From positions 1 to 15,166 of the forward strand of contig FN648978.1 in the NCBI GenBank assembly GCA_000310025.1: DNA of 15,166 bases. Direction: 5' to 3'. Every line of letters starts with the position of its first letter. Within the stretch, counting starts at the first letter, position 1. Source of the DNA: Ectocarpus siliculosus (Eukaryota > Sar > Phaeophyceae > Ectocarpales > Ectocarpaceae). Positions 1 to 7,346 of this stretch are shown one piece after another. The notes under the pieces were generated by a model, which had not been told where the DNA came from, searched no databases, and worked only from the letters and a program-made list of their open reading frames with translations. Both the position numbers and the translations under genes were made by a program.

Positions 1-480
1 CTCGGTGGTTTCTTTGTGTTGAATGCCCGGAAATTCGTACAGAAATGGTTTTCGTGATAACTGTATTGTCGTCTAAAGTAAGTCATCTGTGTGGTGTCGC
101 GTCAATAGTTGCCTATACTTTTCGTCGTTATTTCTGCTGGACTGGAGCGTTGGAGGGAACCTGTCTATCTTCCCTCTTCTTCTCTTTGTCTTCATCTCCT
201 TCTGTTGTCTCTTCCAGAGAAAACCTTATTCGTTTATCATTTCGATCGGGATCGATCGTCCTTATCCCGTTTGGTTTTTCTTTGTTTTTTCTTTTTCGTT
301 TGGGTGGAAAGTCAACGCCTTGGAGTACGTTTATGGGGACCATGTTTTTTGTCTTTTTTAATGGTCTACCACCCCGACTTTGGCTTGTTAACACGGAATG
401 CGTCCGCGTCAGCTGGACCAGTACGGACCTCCTAACGTACTGATCGGAGACCGGAACGGGTTTTTTTATTGCGAAGACAA
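1..480. other. No confident gene; pyrimidine-rich on + strand
   Basis: Positions about 115-365 are T/C-rich on the + strand, which keeps several frames open on both strands without any codon-bias signal. Translations here are dominated by S/F/L on + and by K/R/E on -, as expected from base composition. I see no splice-supported exon, RNA gene or repeat. Confidence 0.5.
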
Positions 481-491
481 CACCGACAACA

Positions 492-809
492 ATGCGGCAC
501 TTACCCATGGGCCATGGGTCGTGCGATGTTTGTCAGGACCACATATATATAACAATAGACGAGGGGCGGATGATGTGGTCAACTCTCGCAAATCCTGGAA
601 CCCTGTTCGAAACTTCCACACGCGAGCAACGCCAGGGAAGCGGATTCCAACACGAGGACAGGACATATTATATGCGATGCCGAGGTGTCGCTCGATTGAC
701 TTGGTGTGATATGGATGGCATGGATGAAAACGTTGAGGATGGTGGGGATTTGGATTTGTACGTCGTAGTCGTACCTGCGAGTCCCAATGTTGACTACTAT
801 TCGTTCTAA
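492..809 (+). CDS. Unrecognised open frame, 105 aa (weak)
   Basis: An ATG-initiated frame after 'accgacaaca' runs to TAA at 807-809. The translation is fairly protein-like: a CDVC motif near residue 11, a central charged part, an acidic GMDENVEDGGDLDL stretch and a hydrophobic YVVVV run before a C-terminal VDYYSF. Third positions show no GC bias, unlike the exons of the well-supported gene further right, so it could be a transposon or viral remnant, or chance. No family recognised. The next open frame begins about 25 bp downstream in another frame. Confidence 0.2.
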   Translation: MRHLPMGHGSCDVCQDHIYITIDEGRMMWSTLANPGTLFETSTREQRQGSGFQHEDRTYYMRCRGVARLTWCDMDGMDENVEDGGDLDLYVVVVPASPNVDYYSF

Positions 810-832
810 TATATTGATAAGGAGAACAATGA

Positions 833-1057
833 AACACGTCCAAGAAGAGGCGGGGACCTCATAGTGTGTACCCGAAAATGCTACATCAGGGAAAGACCAC
901 ACGGAAGGCGTTGCTGCCGAATCCAAGTAAGCAGGGGCGGATACGACAGGTACGGAACACGAGTACTGTGTGTGTCGACCGTATACCGAAGGAGGCCGTG
1001 GACGATTATACGTGGGGCCGTTACAATGCTGCCGATTACAGATGGCGAATAAAATAA
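833..1057 (+). CDS. Unrecognised open frame ending in TAA, possible C-terminal fragment
   Basis: The frame is open from just after a TGA (830-832) to TAA at 1055-1057. It has no good ATG at its beginning; the first internal ATG is at 878-880. The translation is basic at first (TSKKRRG, then PKMLHQGKTTRKALLPN) and ends in an aromatic stretch with DDYTWGRYNAADYRW. It could be the last part of a broken gene continuing from the frame just upstream, but no splice junction or frameshift clearly joins the two. Function unknown. Confidence 0.2.
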   Translation, partial: NTSKKRRGPHSVYPKMLHQGKTTRKALLPNPSKQGRIRQVRNTSTVCVDRIPKEAVDDYTWGRYNAADYRWRIK

Positions 1058-1082
1058 CGCAGGCAAGGGCAGTCTTCAGTGG

Positions 1083-1385
1083 TTAGACTTCCGTGTTGTA
1101 CCGCCAAGCGCTGCCGCGACTTCCACCAAAGGCACTCCACCTGAGACTATCAGGGAAGTTCCACCGTAGGCGAGTTTACATGAAATAATTGTTTCACTTC
1201 CACGACGTCCACATAATTAACTCAGACAGGCGCTGCCATGACTTCCATCTAAGGTGTTCCACGTGACTGACACTGTTGACAAACACCAACTGTTCCCACT
1301 TTTCATGGTAGTGGAAGTTGGATGGTTTCCAAGACTTCCACCACTGCCACCACTTCACCTCGCGCTTCCTCCACTTCCACCTAAA
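1083..1385. repeat. Degenerate 'acttccac' repeat zone
   Basis: Half-copies of the palindromic motif of the downstream array recur here: gacttccgtg, gacttccacc, cacttccacg, gacttccatc, gtggaagttgg, gacttccacc, cacttccacc. They lie about 25-45 bp apart. Most copies keep only one arm, so the perfect dyad is lost. This looks like an older, decayed wing of the array at 2078-3160, separated from it by about 700 bp of other sequence. Confidence 0.5.
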
Positions 1386-1993
1386 AGGCGTATCACCCCA
1401 CACCAATATTGGACGAATGCCACCTATTGCCAGTTTCCGTGGAGGTACAGTTGTTCGCAATTACGCGCGTCCGCGCGTCCGTAGCTTGACCCAAGCGTTC
1501 GTTCCTGTGGTCAAAATTGACCACCTGCAGGGTTGTTCGCAAACTACAGTACCCCTTATCGCTTTAACCTCCGTCGCCATTGCGTCTGGGTAGCAGGAAA
1601 CCCCTGCCGAGTTGTCGATACTTCATCGTGTATGTATGCATCTCCGAACAATCAACCGATCGATCATTACTTACATAGGTAGGGTGCGAGGGAGAGGGAG
1701 AGAGACAATCAGACGGAGAGACCGAGCGACAGACATGATGTTTGCATCATGGGGGGGGCAATTTCCAAAGGAGGTTCCCTCTACAGAGGAAGAGGCGTCG
1801 CCAGCAGAATAATTATAGGTGCGTCTACATACAGTTCCAAGCCAGCGAGCGTCGTGCGAGACCATGATACGTGTGTGTGAAAACCCTGCAGGTTGGGGTG
1901 GGGCTTGGTGTGTGGCATCTTCACGCGTGGGAAAGGCAGCGGCGCTAAGCCAGGAACATCCAGCTATCACGACTCATCAAAGCTGATCTCGAC

Positions 1994-1996
<3 letters not shown>
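1386..1996. other. Intergenic, no gene seen; purine-rich tract
   Basis: There is no open frame with coding bias. Positions about 1678-1735 are an impure G/A-rich tract (gggtgcgagggagaggg, then gagagacaatc and similar), and a G8 run lies near 1750. The rest is unremarkable. Confidence 0.45.

Positions 1997-2037
<41 letters not shown>
1997..2037. repeat. (AG)n microsatellite, about 20 units
   Basis: An uninterrupted alternating A/G run of 41 bases follows 'gacgtc' and ends in 'gacgtg'. The two flanks share GACGT. Confidence 0.97.
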
Positions 2038-2038
<1 letters not shown>

Positions 2039-2077
2039 GTGCACACCCTGCACCGTAAGAGTCTTTGGAGATGACGT

Positions 2078-2692
2078 TGACATGGAAGCTGGCAGGACGT
2101 GGAATACTTGCTGCGTGGAAGCTGACCAGAAGTATCCAAACTTCCCCATCGATACTGGACCGGCCGAAAATGTTTACATATAAGGCGTGTGGCGTGGAGC
2201 AGAAACACTTCTATGGAAGCTGACTACAAGAACTTTCATGGAAGCAGGTGACAGCGGTGGAAATCAACTTCCATGGAAGCTTGTCTAGATGGCAAGACTT
2301 CCATGGAAGCAGGCGCAGACTTTTTCGACTGCTTCCATGGAAGTCTTGCGGGGGGTACTTCCATGGAAGTTGGCTGGACGCAATATACTTCCATGGAAGC
2401 TCTTTCGATGACTTCCATGGAGGTGTTCGTCGATGGCTTCCATGGAAGCGATGCAAACCATTGCAGACTTCCATGGAAGCTACCTCATGCTATTCGAAAG
2501 AGCTTCCATGGAAGTCCGTGAACTTACTTCCTCCATGGACGCTATATCCGACGCTGAATACTTGCATGGAAGCTGGCATTGCCCTCTTTTGAGTAGCTTC
2601 CATGGAATTCTAAGTTTACCTTCCATGGAAGCTACTCCACTTCCATGGGAGTCCAATAGGACTTCCGTGGAAATTCGATTTCCATGGAAGTG
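2078..2692. repeat. Array of the 12-bp palindrome CTTCCATGGAAG
   Basis: Exact copies start at 2268, 2298, 2332, 2358, 2388, 2437, 2468, 2503 and 2620. Copies with one or two changes start at 2208, 2233, 2412, 2530, 2561, 2597, 2640, 2662 and 2679, and weaker half-copies begin near 2078. Start-to-start spacing is 17-36 bp, and the intervening sequence is different each time. Each unit is a perfect dyad centred on CCATGG and usually preceded by A. Because the motif contains no stop on either strand, it opens long spurious frames rich in SMEA, FHGS and LPWK; these are not genes. Confidence 0.9.
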
Positions 2693-2693
2693 G

Positions 2694-3010
2694 TATCAGA
2701 TAAAATTAGACCATCTGACCAGTGAACGTTGACTGGTCAGATGGTCTAATTTTATCTGATAACGGATAAAGGATACTTGCACGAGTTCGAATACCGGCTG
2801 GGACACTTTTCTTTGCGTAAAATTACCTTTGCAAGAAGCAACGACTGGCGAGGGGTCCGCCCCCGGAGAATCCTAGTCTCAATCCCAGTGATTAAGCCAC
2901 AAGCCCATGTGTCCCAGCCGGGTGTTAACGAGCTCTGAGCATATCTTTTATCAGATCAAATTAGACCATCTGGCCAGTCAACGTTGACTGGTCAGATGGT
3001 CTAATATTAG
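2694..3010. mobile_element. MITE-like element with palindromic terminal inverted repeats
   Basis: The left end 2694-2805 and the reverse complement of about 2909-3010 align over roughly 100 bp. They share an attagaccatctgaccagt core, a second arm gatggtctaattt, then atctgataa, a weaker middle, and a perfect 13-bp ccggctgggacac (2793-2805 against 2909-2921). Each terminal repeat is itself a dyad: 2694-2761 is a near-perfect 68-bp palindrome and 2960-3005 a 46-bp one with one mismatched pair. The ~100 bp centre has no open frame. The element sits inside the palindrome array, which resumes on its right. Target-site duplication is not clear. A non-autonomous DNA transposon or foldback element is the best reading; superfamily undetermined. 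Confidence 0.75.
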
Positions 3011-3035
3011 TGGCACATCCACCTTTTTCATATTT

Positions 3036-3160
3036 ACGTCCATGAAAGTCAACTTGACTCCCATGGCAGTGTCGTGCAGCGCTTCCATGGAAGTAAAAAC
3101 GTGTCACTTTCATGGAAGTAGGGAGTAGTTTCCATGGCAGTATTGACTTCCACGGAAGCT
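3036..3160. repeat. Continuation of the CTTCCATGGAAG array
   Basis: An exact copy starts at 3082. Variants start at 3107 (one change), 3129 and 3147 (CTTCCACGGAAG), and degenerate copies lie near 3040 and 3059. It is separated from the main array only by the MITE-like element, so the insertion probably split one array. Confidence 0.85.
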
Positions 3161-3177
3161 GAATACATTAGTGTAGG
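3122..3177 (+). pseudogene. Possible scrap of Ty1/copia RNase H (STEAEY motif)
   Basis: The + frame after a TAG at 3119-3121 reads GVVSMAVLTSTEAEYISVGD. The pattern V-x-L-(S/T)-S-T-E-A-E-Y-(I/M) is a hallmark of the RNase H domain at the end of Ty1/copia pol. Only about 18 codons match and nothing upstream in frame supports a longer domain. The T-S-x-E-A part also overlaps the last palindrome copy (3147-3158). It is either a short retroelement relic or a coincidence created by the array. Confidence 0.3.
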
Positions 3178-3352
3178 AGATCGGCTTTTTTGCCCTCGAG
3201 TTTGGCTCTCTCTGCTACCAAAATGCGGCGGAACTGTACAAATACATCTGATGCACGCATGTACCGGAAGCTGTCATGCGTTGACCCCCCTCGCAACCGG
3301 TTGCTCCGGAATTGGACCCCTTTGTTTGCGATTTCTCGGGAGAAAGGGTGAT
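3175..3352. repeat. Dispersed repeat R, copy A
   Basis: It shares long near-identical blocks with the right edge of the window: cttttttgccctcgagtttg, accaaaatgc, atgcgttgacccc, ctcgcaaccggttgctccgg, ggacccct and tttgcgatttctcggg. The middle differs by small indels (aactgtacaaatacatctg against aactacatctatgtgcatct). On the minus strand both copies keep an open reading of about 25 codons with REIAN, GV, RSNRLR and GSTH in common. The repeat type is unknown. Confidence 0.85.
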
Positions 3353-3468
3353 GGAGAGCAAGAGGAAGGTAGTTTCGAGGGTCAATGATCCTATGATCCT
3401 CGAAAGAGTAGTCTAGAGGACTCATACATTGTATACACAAACGCACAGCACCGACAGACGATTTGCAG

Positions 3469-3720
3469 GTTTTGGTCGGATTGCAGATCTACGAGATCTG
3501 CGATCCCAGTCAACCTTATTGGTCAACAGCCAACAGTCTCGGGGATTCAGACTCTTCGAGCGTGCTGCCGAATGGCTATTATGTGGGTGTGTCGCACACA
3601 AGGAAATCCAAAAAGAAGCTAGCAGACACGTGCGTTGTCCTTTTCCAGAGAAGAGCGCCACTGGTAGAATACGTTGGCGGTTTTATCGCAGCCGGTAATA
3701 ACATAGATTTTGGCCGCTGA
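3469..3720 (+). CDS. Candidate terminal exon of an unrecognised gene, 83 aa
   Basis: The frame follows a plausible acceptor (gacgatttgcag ending 3468, or ggattgcag ending 3486) and runs to TGA at 3718-3720. The translation is protein-like: IYEICDPSQPYW, a serine-rich acidic patch (GDSDSSS), NGYYVGVSHTRKSKKK, then CVVLFQRRAPLVEYVGGFI and a NIDFGR end. It has no in-frame ATG start, so if real it is an internal or last exon whose upstream partner would lie across the repeat zone. GC3 bias is mild. A short dyad, gcagatct...agatctgc, lies at 3483-3501. No domain recognised. Confidence 0.3.
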   Translation, partial: VLVGLQIYEICDPSQPYWSTANSLGDSDSSSVLPNGYYVGVSHTRKSKKKLADTCVVLFQRRAPLVEYVGGFIAAGNNIDFGR

Positions 3721-4000
3721 TGTGACCCTGCTCTGCATGCGGTTGGGAGGAAAACTGCTCTGTGCAACGTACTTCGAAGTACGTCTTACATGAGCCGACA
3801 CTTCGTTCTCTTTCAGTGTAGAGGCGCCTACATGTAGTCTATCACACTTCAACGAATGGGGAAAGTTAGACACGGTAGGGTCCGGGACGTTCTTTTCATG
3901 CCGGTAAGCAGACGGTGTGTCACAATAATCGACCACGCAACGAAAAGCTTCAAATATTCGCATGCTGGCGTGTGACTAAAGAGAGATATCGCGACGTCCC
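3721..4000. other. No gene seen; contains an 18-bp perfect palindrome
   Basis: Nothing coding is convincing here. Positions 3767-3784 (acgtacttcgaagtacgt) form a perfect 18-bp dyad, which could be a protein-binding site or chance. Confidence 0.4.
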
Positions 4001-4153
4001 TCAGCGCGCTTCGCAAAAGACATATTGCGAGAGAAACCCACAGAGGGGAGTCGGCTCGGACAATAATCCGATAACCCGCTCAAGGTACTGCCTAAGCTCA
4101 ACGGGCTGGGACACCGGGAAGCTGTCCTGCGCAAACCTCGCGATCTCTTCTAC
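4001..4153 (-). CDS. Candidate minus-strand terminal exon, 50 aa
   Basis: On the minus strand a pyrimidine tract and acceptor (caaccttccctcag) immediately precede GTA GAA GAG at 4153, and the frame runs to TGA at 4003-4001. It encodes VEEIARFAQDSFPVSQPVEL, then RQYLERVIGLLSEPT and a short C-terminus. The first half has clear G/C-ending codons and an amphipathic helical look; the bias weakens after LERV, where a weak donor (cgg|gttatc) could end the exon instead. No upstream partner is certain. Family not recognised. Confidence 0.3.
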   Translation of the reverse strand, partial: VEEIARFAQDSFPVSQPVELRQYLERVIGLLSEPTPLCGFLSQYVFCEAR

Positions 4154-4220
4154 CTGAGGGAAGGTTGACGACGGGAGACGGGAGAGTAGCGCACGGTACA
4201 CTACTAGCTAGGGTTAAGGA

Positions 4221-4255
4221 TTGGCCCCCCGCCCCCCAATGGGGCTGGGGGCCAA
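4221..4255. repeat. Strong GC inverted repeat (hairpin)
   Basis: Outer arms TTGGCCCCC and GGGGGCCAA pair perfectly. After a 2-base mismatch on each side an inner CCCC/GGGG pair closes a CAAT loop. It lies in non-coding sequence just outside the candidate exon at 4001-4153. Confidence 0.7.
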
Positions 4256-4282
4256 CATCCAGGACCGATGGTGGTGAGTATC

Positions 4283-5050
4283 CGGCAGGAAGGGAAGAAG
4301 AAGAAGAAGGGGAGATGATTAATAGGGGCGGGAAGAAAGGACGGTGTTGGGAGAGGCAAGGAAGTGGTGAAGAATCTCGGCACTCGACGAGCGCGCGGTC
4401 CCGTCGGGGGTGAAAGGGACATACATGTCAGTCCGTAGTCTTGTCTATTCGATGGATCGAAAAGTCGAAAAATCGAGATGTACATTATGTACATAACGAT
4501 GGAAAAGGCCGACGAGGAAGGTACGAAGAGAGGAAATTGCACCCCACGTTCGAAGTCGGTGTGAAAACCGCAGCAAGGAAGGAGTGCGAAGGAAAAAAAA
4601 AAAAAAAGGAGACGTCGACGTTTGCGTCGTGGAACGATCCTTTCGTATAACGCAGGTACTCACCAATAATGTGCAAGACGGTGGGGTAAAATACCCATCG
4701 TGAAAGTCAAAGCGCAGGTCATAACTACATACTTCTGACTCATGCGCGGAGAAGTTACCACGGAGACTTATCAACAAGAAGTTTGAAGGCCGGCTGAGAA
4801 GGTTTGAAGACACAAACACTTAAGCGACGATGGCAAGCGCAACGTCAAAACTTCACAAGAAGAAAAGTGGGTATATCTCGAATGGGTAGTCTTTCTGTGT
4901 GTGTTTTTATTATTCCTTAAAAGTGCATACAAAAAAAGAAAATAAGGCTGGATGCCGACCTATTATCGCTCTCTCGGAATGAAGGGATTCCCACAATATC
5001 CAACAGATAATCCACAAGTAAGTACGGGCATATGAAGGTTTTTAATGTGA
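4283..5050. other. Purine-rich, low-complexity intergenic stretch
   Basis: Includes a (GAA)n-like run at about 4294-4310, generally G/A-rich sequence to about 4640, and an A15 run at 4593-4607. Open frames on both strands here follow from composition. An ATG at 4830 opens a short lysine-rich reading (MASATSKLHKKKSG, with a possible gtatat donor), but there is too little to call. Nothing else seen. Confidence 0.4.
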
Positions 5051-5054
5051 AGAC

Positions 5055-5070
5055 ACAACAACAACAACAA
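5055..5070. repeat. Short (CAA)n microsatellite
   Basis: Five perfect CAA/ACA units in a 16-base run. An A12 run follows at 5195-5206. Confidence 0.8.
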
Positions 5071-5269
5071 TGATGAAGGTCGCTCCGTCCTGCGTCGTTC
5101 GCGGTGTAAAATGATAAATGCGAAAGATGGACTGCGTAAAGATCCAGCGGTCTTTTTCGGCAGTGGCAAAGAAAAATATGCAACCACATGCCGCAAAAAA
5201 AAAAAAGTTGAGCGGGATTGTCGTAGTAAATAGAACACGGCCTTCTCTGTTGTTGCAGGCAGGTTCTTC

Positions 5270-5415
5270 CACAACCCGGGAGCCCAACCCACTCTTGTAT
5301 TTCGGCCTACAAGACTCCAATCGACACAAGCACCGGTAGGAGAGTGCGTGGGAGATGCCGTGACAGCACAACTCCACTCTCCTACGACATCTATGTACAG
5401 TAGTACTGCTGTCGT
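5270..5415. repeat. Diverged duplication, copy 1
   Basis: Aligns with 5704-5866 through caagactccaa, gtgcgtgg, agatgc, tgtgacagcacaact or its near variant, ctatgtacag and tactgctgt, at an offset of about 430 bp. On the minus strand the two copies share readings with L-Y-I-(D/E)-V and S-C-A-V-T-A-S, which may mean it derives from an exon or a transposon. No intact gene. Confidence 0.65.
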
Positions 5416-5614
5416 TGTAGCACCATGTGGAAGATCTCCGAGAGGTCCTCCTGCGCGGTAACGACAAAACATGGCGAGAGCTCTACGTGTCCCTGTCGTC
5501 GACACATGTGGCAGCCGCGCGACACACGAACGGATGTTTGCATCGCATTTGTACTATGGTTCGCCGTGGCAGGAAGCATCCCATCCAGTTAGGTCGTTGC
5601 GGTAGTACGCGGAC

Positions 5615-5655
5615 GTCGTTCGGCGTCTAGTCCATACTGCTGTTGCAAAAACACA
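5615..5655. repeat. Partial third copy of the duplicated segment's end
   Basis: ttcggcgtctagtccatact continuing into gctgttgcaaaaacaca matches the end of the second copy (tcggcgtctggtccatact continuing into gctgtagaaatacaaa) at about 5840-5877. The duplicated unit has therefore been copied more than once and partly deleted. Confidence 0.6.
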
Positions 5656-5703
5656 GAAGGAGTAATCGAGCTATGCATGCAATTTTTTGCTCTGGTTCAC
5701 TTT

Positions 5704-5877
5704 GCCTCCACACCCCGAGAATCCCACTGCTGTTTCTCCGACCTACCAAGACTCCAACCAACAAACCAGCACTGGCAGAAGTGCGTGGAAGATGCTGTGA
5801 CAGCACAACTAAGTCGACACTCGGCAACTTCTATGTACAGTCGGCGTCTGGTCCATACTGCTGTAGAAATACAAAAG
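5704..5877. repeat. Diverged duplication, copy 2
   Basis: Counterpart of 5270-5415, with extra sequence (tcggcgtctggtccatact) at its end that copy 1 lacks and that is also found at 5615-5655. The minus-strand reading SCAVTASSTHFCQCWFVGWS parallels copy 1's SCAVTASPTHSPTGACVDWS, but both are interrupted. Confidence 0.65.
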
Positions 5878-6300
5878 TCGAGCCATCTATTTTTTATTTT
5901 TTTCCATACTAATAAGAAGAAATGTATCACGTCACGACGACCAACCTGTGAGTATATATATAACATGATTTAGTGTGGCATGGTCATTCCTGATTGCGGT
6001 TCAATACAAACACTATGACGAGTGCCTACACACTTCTCTCAATATGGCGCGAAGAAACTTGCCGGTAGATACGATGGCCCTGAATCTACCGGGGGTTTTG
6101 CTCGCTTTGACTGTGACGACGGCTACAAGGGCCAGCAGGCGCGCCGGGCGGAGCGTGGAGTGGGCCCTGCTGCAACCGGTGCGCGGTGGGCGAGGCTCAC
6201 ATCTCTTTCGGCGTGGGTTTTCAATTCAGTATTCAGCCTCCGTGTCTGAAGAGTGTTCGACAAGCGCCGACGCCCTAGTCCAACACAATACCAGTGTTCA
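5878..6300. other. No confident gene
   Basis: AT-rich to about 5970 (tatatatataac near 5955), then GC-rich. Several overlapping frames are open on both strands between 6020 and 6390. The + frame from ATG 6044 has G/C-ending codons in its first half but competes with two others, so none is called. Confidence 0.35.
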
Positions 6301-6306
6301 CCGCAC

Positions 6307-6397
6307 CTCATCAAAGCCAAGCATGCGCCGGAGCTCGCCTTCAAACCACGCCCGAGTCTTGGCCATGATTCTTTTGTAGAGCGAGTTCCCACGCGTC
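6307..6397 (-). CDS. Candidate minus-strand internal exon, 30 codons
   Basis: Minus-strand borders are good: acceptor ccgtccgcacag, then the exon starting at 6397, and donor GATGAG|gtgcgg after 6307. Phase is 2 in and 0 out. The reading (TRGNSLYKRIMAKTRAWFEG, then ELRRMLGFDE) is basic and helical with mostly G/C third bases. A possible small next exon (TRRLNTELKTHAERD, phase 0) would follow after an unusually short ~60 bp intron, so I do not include it. Gene identity unknown. Confidence 0.35.
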
Positions 6398-6399
6398 CT

Positions 6400-7080
6400 G
6401 TGCGGACGGCATGTTTGTACGAGTCCGCAAAAATCGCGAATTAGTGATTGAGTTACGCCTGCACTTGGGCGGCCATACGCATGTATGAACGTCATTACAG
6501 AGGCCAAAGCAAAACGAAGCACGGTTTTCAGTCGTACCCTGAGCACCTTGGGTGGGACACAGCAGTCTGTCTACATTTACCGGCTAATGGTGCATACAGT
6601 CCAATGCATAGTCTACATCGTCTGCCGCTGCTGCGTCTGCCAAACCACATTACAGGCACGGCAGCTCGCCCCGAGATGTGACCCTCAAAATACCATCATT
6701 GTTAACCCTGCTGTACGTCGAACGGCCACATGTGCTGTCCTTCCTGTTATCTGGGTTGCTTCAAAGAGCATGAGAGCAACGGCTGCGCGTCTACAACGCA
6801 ACAACGCAGACTGGTATGTAGATGTAGACAACACGTAGACTCGGTGCTGTGCAGACGGACATACACTCCGCGGAGTCCAGCGGCGTGTGTCGCAATCAGA
6901 TGCAATTCGGACGCTCTGAAAGGGGCACCGGTAATCAGATGAAGCCATCACCTCAAGAAGGAAACCAGCAGGCGTCGACAGACAGAAGCTGGCGTTGAAC
7001 CTGTGAGCTGTCTCCTAGCGCGGAAGGCAACTGGTGCGGAGTGCGGAGGGCGAGTGAACAACCGATCTCCAAAAAATGGA
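6400..7080. other. No confident gene
   Basis: A minus-strand reading after cccctttcag (near 6917) and several + readings are open, but none has consistent codon bias plus both splice borders. No repeats stand out. Confidence 0.35.
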
Positions 7081-7087
7081 CAGATCT

Positions 7088-7125
7088 CCAGGTTCTACGA
7101 AAATGGCAACCAGGTTCTACGAAAT
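7088..7125. repeat. Two-copy 22-bp tandem repeat
   Basis: ccaggttctacgaaa occurs at 7088-7102 and again at 7110-7124. It is followed by a gttcacg doublet near 7129-7141. Confidence 0.8.
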
Positions 7126-7346
7126 AGGGGTTCACGGTTCACGGCCCTCCACATTTTTCTGTGACGAGTCGACGTCCACCGTCATGGCAAAAAGGAGTAA
7201 AGGGCACATTGGATTGTCTTCATGGCCAAAAGAGCGCGCAAAAAGAGAGGGAGAACAGTAGAACAAACCGAAGAGTAGAAAAAGAAGTGGCAGAGGACAA
7301 TGGAAGCTGGAAACCCAAAGTTGACGTGTTCCTTCAATTTGGCGTT

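Noticed and set aside
128-508. 126-codon minus-strand frame rich in K, R and E
   Set aside because: It is the complement of a pyrimidine-rich tract; the amino-acid make-up follows from base composition.
2211-2732. Several overlapping open frames on both strands through the palindrome array (up to 114 codons)
   Set aside because: The motif has no stop codon in most frames on either strand, so repetition alone keeps frames open. The translations are only repeats of SMEA, FHGS and LPWK.
2762-2950. tRNA-derived SINE (gagttcgaatac resembles a B box)
   Set aside because: No matching A box at the proper distance on the same strand and no tRNA fold; the sequence is better explained as part of inverted termini.
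2208-3160. CRISPR-like array (short repeats with unique spacers)
   Set aside because: Repeats are only 12 bp, imperfect and unevenly spaced (17-36 bp), there are no cas genes, and the context is an intron-rich eukaryotic genome.
4963-5505. 180-codon minus-strand open frame
   Set aside because: It runs through the A12 tract, the CAA repeat and duplicated segment, has no codon bias, and a length like this is expected by chance at about this window size.
6044-6379. + strand open frame with a signal-peptide-like start (MALNLPGVLLALTVTTATRA)
   Set aside because: Two other frames and the opposite strand are open over the same GC-rich interval, codon bias fades in the second half, and the minus-strand exon at 6307-6397 has better borders.
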